Shown: piece by piece, positions 1-10,606 of the stretch | Numbering within the stretch: position 1 is the first letter of the stretch | How the letters are laid out: every line of letters starts with the position of its first letter | From: Siphonodentalium dalli | Taxonomy: Eukaryota; Mollusca; Scaphopoda; Gadilida; Siphonodentaliidae | DNA length: 64,000 nucleotides | Assembly (NCBI GenBank): GCA_032622095.1 | Contig: CP136069.1 | Span: forward strand, 171,484,394 to 171,548,393 | Direction of reading: 5' to 3' | Program-made: the position numbers and the translations under genes | Notes under the pieces: generated by a model | Told to the model about the DNA's origin: nothing | Databases searched by the model: none | Seen by the model: the letters and a program-made list of their open reading frames with translations, nothing else

Positions 1-599
1 TTACCCGATTTGACCTTGAATTGATACTTTTGAAGGTCAAGGTCAGGTCGGGGTCACGATTTGACCCGTCCAAAACACTCAGTGGAGGACAAAAGTAACC
101 CTATGTATCAAATTTCGTGAAAATCCCATCAAAATTCGCGATTTGACCTTTAATTGACCAGATTTCAAGGTCAAGGTCACGTCGCACGGGCAAATGAATA
201 GGCTTATGAGAATCCCCACACGAAAGTATCCCTAGACACCAAGTTTCATCGAAATCCCGTGATATTCGGGCGTTTGACCTTGAAATGACCCGATTTCAAG
301 GTCAAGGTCACGTCACACGGGCAAATTATTAAGCATATGCCACTCCCCGGCCGAAAATTCCCCACATACCAAGTTTCATCGAAATCCCGTGATATTCGGG
401 CGTTTGACCTTGAAATTACCCGATTTTAAGGTCAAGGTCACGTCGCACGGGCAAATTAATAGGCCTATGTCACTCCCCGGCCGAAAATATCCCAACATAC
501 CAAGTTTCTTCGAAATCGGTTAGGTCGTTTTCGAGTCCACCGCGAACAGACACACACACACACACACACACACACAGATCTTCCAAAATATATAATAGA
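1..599 (-). mobile_element. Helitron-like element, family B, 3' part cut by window edge
   Basis: Read on the minus strand it starts with TCTATTATATATTTTGG at 597, followed by a GT-rich microsatellite (about 547-576 on the plus strand) and tandem monomers of about 130 bp. The monomers carry the phrase GAAACTTGGTA and paired TGACCTTGA/TCAAGGTCA blocks. One perfect 13-bp inverted repeat with a 6-nt loop lies at 274-305. The 3' end lies outside the window. The same family appears complete on the plus strand at 37926-38657. No coding potential is evident. Confidence 0.7.
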
Positions 600-1209
600 C
601 AGAAGGTGACCCGACTTCGTCCGGGCTTTGACCTTGAATTGTCCATTTTGAAGGTTAAGGTCAAATGGGGTCACGATTTGACCAGTCCAAAACACTACCC
701 GGACAAAAGTACCCGACAAACGTGCCCGTCGAAATCCATCCGGTTTTACCCGATTTGACCTTGAATTGATCATTTTGAAGGCAAGGTCAGGTCGGGTCAC
801 GATTTGACCCGTCCAAAACACTCAGTGGACAAAAGTAACCCTATGTATAAAATTTCGTCGAAATCCCATCAAAATTTGCGATTTGACCTTCATTGTCCCG
901 ATTTCAAGGTCACGTCACACGGGCAAATGAATATGCTTATGAGACTCCTCATACGAAAGTACCCTCAAATACCAAGTTTATTCGAAATCCCGTGATATTC
1001 GGGCATTTGACCTTGAAATGACCCGATTTCAAGGTCAAGGTCACGTCGCACGGGAAAATTAATAGGTTTATGCCACTCCCCGGCCGAAAGTATCCCCACG
1101 TACCAAGTTTCATCTAAATCGGTTCGGTCGTTTTCGAATCTATCGCGAACAGACAGACACACACACAGACAGACACACACACACAGATGTTCCAAAAATA
1201 TATAATAGA
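600..1209 (-). mobile_element. Helitron-like element, family B, minus strand
   Basis: On the minus strand it begins TCTATTATATA at 1209, directly after a CTAG at 1213-1210, and runs through a CA/GT microsatellite (about 1147-1183) into monomers with AAGGTCA half-sites. It ends near 600 with the GC-rich block GCCCGGACGAAGTCGGGT and CACCTT, but the terminal CTAG has lost its A and reads CTG before the next TC. Hairpin plus CTRR end and a TC start are Helitron hallmarks. The element is non-autonomous, with no Rep/helicase coding sequence. Confidence 0.7.
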
Positions 1210-1630
1210 CTAGAAGGTGACCCGACTTCACCATACATAACAAATTTCACATCGATGTCACCGCAGACTACCGAGATATCACCCAAGGTCATCTGTGGGT
1301 ACCCGTTTCAAGGTAAAGGTCACCTCGGGCGGACAAACTGACCGGACGAAAATCTTCCCCGTCCCTTAGAACCCCTAAGTACGAAATTTCGTCTCGATAT
1401 CCCCAGTTTCCGAGACGGTCGATTGAGCCGTATTTATACTCGTGTATATAAACGCTCATTAATTATCACGCGATTAACCCATCAATTACGGTTGCAGTTG
1501 AAGGGTGAAGGGGTGCTCGGACGTTCTCAGAAGCGGTGCGATGACACTTCCCGTGGCTTTCTACCCTTAGATAGGATGTTGTTTGGGCTCAATCGGTCGA
1601 GCCGTTTTCGCGTCTGTAAAGGACATATCA
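1210..1630 (-). mobile_element. Helitron-like element, family C relative, minus strand
   Basis: On the minus strand its 5' side reads CTTTACAGACGCGAAAACGG, then GATTGAGC. This matches in order the subterminal region of the plus-strand element at 38658 (CTTCATGGAATCCAAAACGC, then GATTGAGC). It ends with AAGTCGGGTCACCTTCTAG at 1210. The GCCCGGAC half of the 3' hairpin is missing, so the end is damaged. Its 5' end faces the 5' end of the first array unit, a head-to-head junction at about 1625-1640. Confidence 0.5.
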
Positions 1631-2280
1631 TATATATTTTGAAGACCTCTGTCTGTCTGTCTGTCTGTCATTTATACAAATCAACGATTCTCGACCGATC
1701 GGGACGAAACTTGGTACGTGTGTGTAGTTTGACCAGGCGGTCGTCGTTGTCGTATTGGCGAGCCCGTGCGACGCCAGCTTCGCGCATGCGCAGACGAGAT
1801 CTCGGAAACGGGTGGAGCTATCGACTTGAAATTTGGTATGTGAATGTATCTTGCCCCGGATACGAATTTTATCGGGTCGCCGAGCCCGTGCGACGCCACC
1901 TTCGCGCATGCGCAGACGTGATCTCGGAAACGGGTGGAGCTATCGACTTGAAATTTGCTATGTGAATGTATCTTGCCCCGGATACGAATTTTATCGGGTC
2001 GCCGAGCCCGTGCGACGCCAGCTTCGTGCATGCGCAGACCAGATCTCGGAAACGGGTGGAGCTTTCGACTTGAAATTTGGTTTTTGAATATCCCGGACAA
2101 CGTCGGGCTCATCGGCTAGTCTCATATATATATTTGAAGACCTCTGTTTGTCTGTATGTTTGTCTGTATGTTTGTTTGTCATTTATACAAATCTACGATT
2201 CTCAACCGATCGGGACGAAACTTGGTACGTGTGTGTAGTTGGACCAGGCGGTGGACGTTGTTGTATTGGCGAGCCCGTGC

Positions 2281-2402
2281 GGCGCCCGCTTCGCGCATGC
2301 GCAGACGAGATCTCGGAAACGGGTGGAGCTATCGACTTGAAATTTGGTATGTGAATGTATCTTGCTCCGGATACGAATTTTATCGGGTCGCCGAGCACGT
2401 GC
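2281..2402 (+). repeat. Representative 122-bp core monomer
   Basis: One full period of the core, repeated about 220 times in the array. It contains CGCGCATGCGCA, a full match to the NRF-1 consensus YGCGCAYGCGCR, centred on the 10-bp palindrome GCGCATGCGC. Three bases further on is the palindrome CGAGATCTCG. Then follow GAAACGGGTGGAGC, CGACTTGAAATTTGGTATG, TGCCCCGGATACG and CGAGCCCGTGCGACGCC. The last core of each unit usually has CCAGATCTCG, which breaks the second palindrome, and often CGTGCATGCGCA, which weakens the first. Confidence 0.85.
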
Positions 2403-2721
2403 GACGCCAGCTTCGCGCATGCGCAGACGAGATCTCGGAAACGAGTGGAACTATCGACTTGAAATTTGGTGTGTGAATGTATCTTGCCCCGGATACGAAT
2501 TTTATCGGGTCGCCGAGCCCGTGCGACGCCACCTTCGCGCATGCGCAGACGTGATCTCGGAAACGGGTGGAGCTATCGACTTGAAATTTGCTATGTGAAT
2601 GTATCTTGCCCCGGATACGAATTTTATCGGGTCGCCGAGCCCGTGCGACGCCAGCTTCGTGCATGCGCAGACCAGATCTCGGAAACGGGTGGAGCTATCG
2701 ACTTGAAATTTGGTTTTTGAA

Positions 2722-2752
2722 TAGCCCGGACAACGTCGGGCTCATCGGCTAG
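2722..2752 (+). other. Representative Helitron 3' end: hairpin plus CTAG
   Basis: AGCCCG, an 8-nt GACAACGT and CGGGCT form a 6-bp GC-rich stem; the AC/GT inside could add two pairs with a bulge. CATCGG and CTAG follow, and the next unit starts TC at 2753. This arrangement recurs at every unit boundary. B-type tails have ATATCCCGG, which weakens the outermost stem pairs. Confidence 0.85.
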
Positions 2753-3262
2753 TCTCATATATATTTTGAAGACCTCTGTCTGTATGTTTGTTTGTCTGTC
2801 TGTCTGTCTGTCATTAATACAAATCTACGATTCTCGACCGATCGGGACGAAACTTGGTACGTGTGTGTAGTTTGACCAGGCGGTGAACGTTGTCGTATTG
2901 GCGAGCCCGTGCGGCGCCCGCTTCGCGCATGCGCAGACGAGATCTCGGAAACGGGTGGAGCTATCGACTTGAAATTTGCTATGTGAATGTATCTTGCCCC
3001 GGATACGAATTTTATCGGGTCGCCGAGCCCGTGCGACACCAGCTTCGCGCATGCGCAGACGAGATCTCGGAAACGGGTTGAGCTATCGACTTGAAATTTG
3101 CTATGTGAATGTATCTTGACCCGGATACGAATTTTATCGGGTCGCCGAGTCCGTGCGACGCCAGCTTCGCGCATGCGCAGACCAGATCTCGGAAACGGGT
3201 AGAGCTATCGACTTGAAATTTTGTTTTTGAATAGCCCGGACAACGTCGGGCTCATCGGCTAG

Positions 3263-6200
3263 TCTCATATATATTTTGAAGACCTCTGTCTGTTTGTTTG
3301 TATGTTTGTCATTAATACAAATCTACGATTCTCGACCGATCTGGTCGAAACTTGGTACGTGTGTGTAGTTTGACCAGGCGGTGGACGTTGTCGTATTGGC
3401 GAGCCCGTGCGGCGCCCGCTTCGCGCATGCGCAGACGAGATCTCGGAAACGGGTGGAGCTATCGACTTGAAATTTGGTATGTGAATGTATCTTGCCTCGG
3501 ATACGAATTTTATCGGGTCGCCGAGCCCATGCGACGCCAGCTTCGCGCATGCGCAGACGAGATCTCGGAAACGGGTGGAGCTATCGACTTGAAATTTGGT
3601 ATGTGAATGTATCTTGCCCCGGATACGAATTTTATCGGGTCGCCGAGCCCGTGCGACGCCAGCTTCGGGCATGCGCAGACGAGATCTCGCAAACGGGATG
3701 ACCTATCGACTTGAAATTTGGTATGTGAATGTATCTTGCCCCGGATACCAATTTTATCGGATCGCCGAGCCCGTGCGACGTCAGCTTCGCGCATGCGCAG
3801 ACCAGATCTCGGAAACGGGTAGAGCTATCGACTTGAAATTTGGTTTTTGAATAGCCCGGATGAATAGCCCGGACAACGTCGGGCTCATCGGCTAGTCTCA
3901 TATATATTTTGAAGACCTCTGTTTGTCTGTCTGTATGTTTGTATGTCTGTATGTCATTTATAAAAATCTACGATTCTCGACCGATCGGGACGAAACTTGG
4001 TACGTGTATGTAGTTTGACCAGGCGGTCGTCGTTGTCGTATTGGCGAGCCCGTGCGGCGCCCGCTTTGCGCATGCGCAGACGAGATATCGGAAACGGATG
4101 GAGCTATCGACTTGAAATTTGCTATGTGAATGTATCTTGCCCCGGGTACGAATTTTATCGGGTCGCCGAGCCCGTGCGACGCCAGCTTCGCGCATGCGCA
4201 GACGAGATCTCGGAAACGGGTGGAGCTATCGACTTGAAATTTGGTATGTGAATGTATCTTGCCCCGGATACGAATTTTATCGGGTCGCCGAGCCCGTGCG
4301 ACGCCACCTTCGCGCATGCGCAGACGTGATCTCGGAAACGGGTGGAGCTATCGACTTGAAATTTGCTATGTGAATGTATCTTGCCCCGGATACGAATTTT
4401 ATCGGGTCGCCGAGCCCGTGCGACGCCAGCTTCGTGCATGCGCAGACCAGATCTCGGAAACGGGTGGAGCTTTCGACTTGAAATTTGGTTTTTGAATATC
4501 CCGGACAACGTCGGGCTCATCGGCTAGTCTCATATATATTTTGAAGACCTCTGTTTGTCTGTATGTTTGTCTGTATGTTTGTTTGTCATTTATACAAATC
4601 TACGATTCTCAACCGATCGGGACGAAACTTGGTACGTGTGTGTAGTTGGACCAGGCGGTGGACGTTGTTGTATTGGCGAGCCCGTGTGGCGCCCGCTTCG
4701 CGCATGCGCAGACGAGATCTCGGAAACGGGTGGAGCTATCGACTTGAAATTTGGTGTGTGAATGTATCTTGCCCCGGATACGAATTTTATCGGGTCGCCG
4801 AGCCCGTGCGACGCCAGCTTCGTGCATGCGCAGACCAGATCTCGGAAACGGGTGGAGCTATCGACTTGAAATTTGGTATGTGAATGTATCTTGCCCCGGA
4901 TACGAATTTTAACGGGTCGCCGAGCCCGTGCGACGCCACCTTCGCGCATGCGCAGACGTGATCTCGGAAACGGGTGGAGCTATCGACTTGAAATTTGCTA
5001 TGTGAATGTATCTTACCCCGGATACGAATTTTATCGGGTCGCCGAGCCCGTGCGACGCCAGCTTCGTGCATGCGCAGACCAGATCTCGGAAACGGGTGGA
5101 GCTATCGACTTGAAATTTGGTTTTTGAATAGCCCGGACAACGTCGGGCTCATCGGCTAGTCTCATGTATATTTTGAAGACCTCTGTCTGTTTGTTTGTAT
5201 GTTTGTCATTAATACAAATCTACGATTCTCGACCGATCGGGTCGAAACTTGGTACGTGCGTGTAGTTTGACCAGGCGGTGGACGTTGTCGTATTGGCGAG
5301 CCCGTGCGGCGCCCGCTTTGCGCATGCGCAGACGAGATCTCGGAAACGGGTGGAGCTATCGACTTGAAATTTGGTATGTGAATGTATCTTGCCCCGGATA
5401 CGAATTTTATCGGGTCGCCGAGCCCGTGCGACGCCAGCTTCGGGCATGCGCAGACGAGATCTCGCAAACGGGATGACCTATCGACTTGAAATTTGGTATG
5501 TGAATGTATCTTGCCCCGGATACCAATTTTATCGGATCGCTGAGCCCGTGCGACGTCAGCTTCGCGCATGCGCAGACCAGATCTCGGAAACGGGTAGAGC
5601 TATCGACTTGAAATTTGATTTTTGAATAGCCCGGATGAATAGCCCGGACAACGTCGGGCTCATCGGCTAGTCTCATATATATTTTGAAGACCTCTGTTTG
5701 TCTGTCTGTATGTTTGTATGTCTGTATGTCATTTATAAAAATCTACGATTCTCGACCGATCGGGACGAAACTTGGTACGTGTATGTAGTTTGACCAGGCG
5801 GTCGTCGTTGTCGTATTGGCGAGCCCGTGCGGCGCCCGCTTCACGCATACGCAGACGAGATATCGGAAACGGGTGGAGCTATCGACTTGAAATTTGCTAT
5901 GTGAATGTATCTTGCCCCGGGTACAAATTTTATCGGGTCGCCGAGCCCGTGCGACGCCAGCTTCGCGCATGCGCAGACGAGATCTCGGAAACGGGTGGAG
6001 CTATCGACTTGAAATTTGGTATGTGAATGTATCTTGCCCCGGATACGAATTTTATCGGGTCGCCGAGCCCGTGCGACGCCACCTTCGCGCATGCGCAGAC
6101 GTGATCTCGGAAACGGGTGGAGCTATCGACTTGAAATTTGCTATGTGAATGTATCTTGCCCCGGATACGAATTTTATCGGGTCGCCGAGCCCGTGCGACG

Positions 6201-6934
6201 CCAGCTTCGTGCATGCGCAGACCAGATCTCGGAAACGGGTGGAGCTTTCGACTTGAAATTTGGTTTTTGAATATCCCGGACAACGTCGGGCTCATCGGCT
6301 AGTCTCATATATATTTTGAAGACCTCTGTTTGTCTGTATGTTTGTCTGTATGTTTGTTTGTCATTTATACAAATCTACGATTCTCAACCGATCGGGACGA
6401 AACTTGGTACGTGTGTGTAGTTGGACCAGGCGGTGGACGTTGTTGTATTGGCGAGCCCGTGTGGCGCCCGCTTCTCGCATGCGCAGACGAGATCTCGGAA
6501 ATGGGTGGAGCTATCGACTTGAAATTTGGTGTGTGAATGTATCTTGCCCCGGATACGAATTTTATCGGGTCGCCGAGCCCGTGCGACGCCAGCTTCGCGC
6601 ATGCGCAGACGAGATCTCGGAAACGGGTGGAGCTATCGACTTGAAATTTGCTATGTGAATGTATCTTGCCCCGGATACGAATTTTATCGGGTCGCCGAGC
6701 CCGTGCGACACCAGCTTCGCGCATGCGCAGACGAGATCTCGGAAACGGGTTGAGCTATCGACTTGAAATTTGCTATGTGAATGTATCTTGACCCGGATAC
6801 GAATTTTATCGGGTCGCCGAGTCCGTGCGACGCCAGCTTCGCGCATGCGCAGACCAGATCTCGGAAACGGGTAGAGCTATCGACTTGAAATTTTGTTTTT
6901 GAATAGCCCGGACAACGTCGGGCTCATCGGCTAG
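3263..6934 (+). mobile_element. Array block II: units 4-9, first copy of a 3672-bp higher-order repeat
   Basis: Units: 3263-3895 (A, 633 bp), 3896-4527 (B, 632), 4528-5159 (C, 632), 5160-5670 (D, 511), 5671-6302 (B, 632), 6303-6934 (C leader with E-type tail, 632). Subtype A has GATCTGGTCG in the leader. B has CATTTATAAAAATC. D has GATCGGGTCG and starts TCTCATGTATA. A and D tails carry a duplicated 12-bp GATGAATAGCCC segment. The following six units repeat this series with the same lengths. Confidence 0.9.
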
Positions 6935-9900
6935 TCTCATATATATTTTGAAGACCTCTGTCTGTTTGTTTGTATGTTTGTCATTAATACAAATCTACGA
7001 TTCTCGACCGATCTGGTCGAAACTTGGTACGTGTGTGTAGTTTGACCAGGCGGTGGACGTTGTCGTATTGGCGAGCCCGTGCGGCGCCCGCTTCGCGCAT
7101 GCGCAGACGAGATCTCGGAAACGGGTGGAGCTATCGACTTGAAATTTGGTATGTGAATGTATCTTGCCTCGGATACGAATTTTATCGGGTCGCCGAGCCC
7201 ATGCGACGCCAGCTTCGCGCATGCGCAGACGAGATCTCGGAAACGGGTGGAGCTATCGACTTGAAATTTGGTATGTGAATGTATCTTGCCCCGGATACGA
7301 ATTTTATCGGGTCGCCGAGCCCGTGCGACGCCAGCTTCGGGCAAGCGCAGACGAGATCTCGCAAACGGGATGACCTATCGACTTGAAATTTGGTATGTGA
7401 ATGTATCTTGCCCCGGATACCAATTTTATCGGATCGCCGAGCCCGTGCGACGTCAGCTTCGCGCATGCGCAGACCAGATCTCGGAAACGGGTAGAGCTAT
7501 CGACTTGAAATTTGGTTTTTGAATAGCCCGGATGAATAGCCCGGACAACGTCGGGCTCATCGGCTAGTCTCATATATATTTTGAAGACCTCTGTTTGTCT
7601 GTCTGTATGTTTGTATGTCTGTATGTCATTTATAAAAATCTACGATTCTCGACCGATCGGGACGAAACTTGGTACGTGTATGTAGTTTGACCAGGCGGTC
7701 GTCGTTGTCGTATTGGCGAGCCCGTGCGGCGCCCGCTTTGCGCATGCGCAGACGAGATATCGGAAACGGATGGAGCTATCGACTTGAAATTTGCTATGTG
7801 AATGTATCTTGCCCCGGGTACGAATTTTATCGGGTCGCCGAGCCCGTGCGACGCCAGCTTCGCGCATGCGCAGACGAGATCTCGGAAACGGGTGGAGCTA
7901 TCGACTTGAAATTTGGTATGTGAATGTATCTTGCCCCGGATACGAATTTTATCGGGTCGCCGAGCCCGTGCGACGCCACCTTCGCGCATGCGCAGACGTG
8001 ATCTCGGAAACGGGTGGAGCTATCGACTTGAAATTTGCTATGTGAATGTATCTTGCCCCGGATACGAATTTTATCGGGTCGCCGAGCCCGTGCGACGCCA
8101 GCTTCGTGCATGCGCAGACCAGATCTCGGAAACGGGTGGAGCTTTCGACTTGAAATTTGGTTTTTGAATATCCCGGACAACGTCGGGCTCATCGGCTAGT
8201 CTCATATATATTTTGAAGACCTCTGTTTGTCTGTATGTTTGTCTGTATGTTTGTTTGTCATTTATACAAATCTACGATTCTCAACCGATCGGGACGAAAC
8301 TTGGTACGTGTGTGTAGTTGGACCAGGCGGTGGACGTTGTTGTATTGGCGAGCCCGTGTGGCGCCCGCTTCGCGCATGCGCAGACGAGATCTCGGAAACG
8401 GGTGGAGCTATCGACTTGAAATTTGGTGTGTGAATGTATCTTGCCCCGGATACGAATTTTATCGGGTCGCCGAGCCCGTGCGACGCCAGCTTCGTGCATG
8501 CGCAGACCAGATCTCGGAAACGGGTGGAGCTATCGACTTGAAATTTGGTATGTGAATGTATCTTGCCCCGGATACGAATTTTAACGGGTCGCCGAGCCCG
8601 TGCGACGCCACCTTCGCGCATGCGCAGACGTGATCTCGGAAACGGGTGGAGCTATCGACTTGAAATTTGCTATGTGAATGTATCTTACCCCGGATACGAA
8701 TTTTATCGGGTCGCCGAGCCCGTGCGACGCCAGCTTCGTGCATGCGCAGACCAGATCTCGGAAACGGGTGGAGCTATCGACTTGAAATTTGGTTTTTGAA
8801 TAGCCCGGACAACGTCGGGCTCATCGGCTAGTCTCATGTATATTTTGAAGACCTCTGTCTGTTTGTTTGTATGTTTGTCATTAATACAAATCTACGATTC
8901 TCGACCGATCGGGTCGAAACTTGGTACGTGCGTGTAGTTTGACCAGGCGGTGGACGTTGTCGTATTGGCGAGCCCGTGCGGCGCCCGCTTTGCGCATGCG
9001 CAGACGAGATCTCGGAAACGGGTGGAGCTATCGACTTGAAATTTGGTATGTGAATGTATCTTGCCCCGGATACGAATTTTATCGGGTCGCCGAGCCCGTG
9101 CGACGCCAGCTTCGGGCATGCGCAGACGAGATCTCGCAAACGGGATGACCTATCGACTTGAAATTTGGTATGTGAATGTATCTTGCCCCGGATACCAATT
9201 TTATCGGATCGCTGAGCCCGTGCGACGTCAGCTTCGCGCATGCGCAGACCAGATCTCGGAAACGGGTAGAGCTATCGACTTGAAATTTGATTTTTGAATA
9301 GCCCGGATGAATAGCCCGGACAACGTCGGGCTCATCGGCTAGTCTCATATATATTTTGAAGACCTCTGTTTGTCTGTCTGTATGTTTGTATGTCTGTATG
9401 TCATTTATAAAAATCTACGATTCTCGACCGATCGGGACGAAACTTGGTACGTGTATGTAGTTTGACCAGGCGGTCGTCGTTGTCGTATTGGCGAGCCCGT
9501 GCGGCGCCCGCTTCACGCATACGCAGACGAGATATCGGAAACGGGTGGAGCTATCGACTTGAAATTTGCTATGTGAATGTATCTTGCCCCGGGTACAAAT
9601 TTTATCGGGTCGCCGAGCCCGTGCGACGCCAGCTTCGCGCATGCGCAGACGAGATCTCGGAAACGGGTGGAGCTATCGACTTGAAATTTGGTATGTGAAT
9701 GTATCTTGCCCCGGATACGAATTTTATCGGGTCGCCGAGCCCGTGCGACGCCACCTTCGCGCATGCGCAGACGTGATCTCGGAAACGGGTGGAGCTATCG
9801 ACTTGAAATTTGCTATGTGAATGTATCTTGCCCCGGATACGAATTTTATCGGGTCGCCGAGCCCGTGCGACGCCAGCTTCGTGCATGCGCAGACCAGATC

Positions 9901-10606
9901 TCGGAAACGGGTGGAGCTTTCGACTTGAAATTTGGTTTTTGAATATCCCGGACAACGTCGGGCTCATCGGCTAGTCTCATATATATTTTGAAGACCTCTG
10001 TTTGTCTGTATGTTTGTCTGTATGTTTGTTTGTCATTTATACAAATCTACGATTCTCAACCGATCGGGACGAAACTTGGTACGTGTGTGTAGTTGGACCA
10101 GGCGGTGGACGTTGTTGTATTGGCGAGCCCGTGTGGCGCCCGCTTCTCGCATGCGCAGACGAGATCTCGGAAATGGGTGGAGCTATCGACTTGAAATTTG
10201 GTGTGTGAATGTATCTTGCCCCGGATACGAATTTTATCGGGTCGCCGAGCCCGTGCGACGCCAGCTTCGTGCATGCGCAGACCAGATCTCGGAAACGGGT
10301 GGAGCTATCGACTTGAAATTTGGTATGTGAATGTATCTTGCCCCGGATACGAATTTTAACGGGTCGCCGAGCCCGTGCGACGCCACCTTCGCGCATGCGC
10401 AGACGTGATCTCGGAAACGGGTGGAGCTATCGACTTGAATTTTGCTATGTGAATGTATCTTGCCCCGGATACGAATTTTATCGGGTCGCCGAGCCCGTGC
10501 GACGCCAGCTTCGTGCATGCGCAGACCAGATATCGGAAACGGGTGGAGCTATCGACTTGAAATTTGGTTTTTGAATAACCCGGACAACGTCGGGCTCATC
10601 GGCTAG
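6935..10606 (+). mobile_element. Array block III: units 10-15, second copy of the 3672-bp repeat
   Basis: Units: 6935-7567 (A), 7568-8199 (B), 8200-8831 (C), 8832-9342 (D), 9343-9974 (B), 9975-10606 (C). Lengths are 633, 632, 632, 511, 632 and 632 bp, identical to block II. The sequence is nearly identical for about 3.3 kb; one difference is GCATGCGC changed to GCAAGCGC near 7343. The copies diverge within unit 15, whose last cores are of ordinary C type rather than the E type in unit 9. Confidence 0.9.

Larger units (their letters stand above)
1627..3262 (+). mobile_element. Array block I: units 1-3
   Basis: Unit 1 is 1627-2119 (3 cores, atypical start after the head-to-head junction). Unit 2 is 2120-2752 (subtype C, leader ending GATTCTCAACCG, 4 cores). 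Unit 3 is 2753-3262 (subtype E, CATTAATAC leader with GGTGAACG, 3 cores, tail with AAATTTTGTTTTTG). The C-E order is repeated at 12015-13165 and 27637-28787, where the E microsatellite is two tetranucleotides longer (518 instead of 510 bp). Confidence 0.85.

Noticed and set aside
465-1243. Minus-strand open frames with Cys-Val runs
   Set aside because: The CVCVCV stretches are translations of CA/GT dinucleotide microsatellites in Helitron-like elements.
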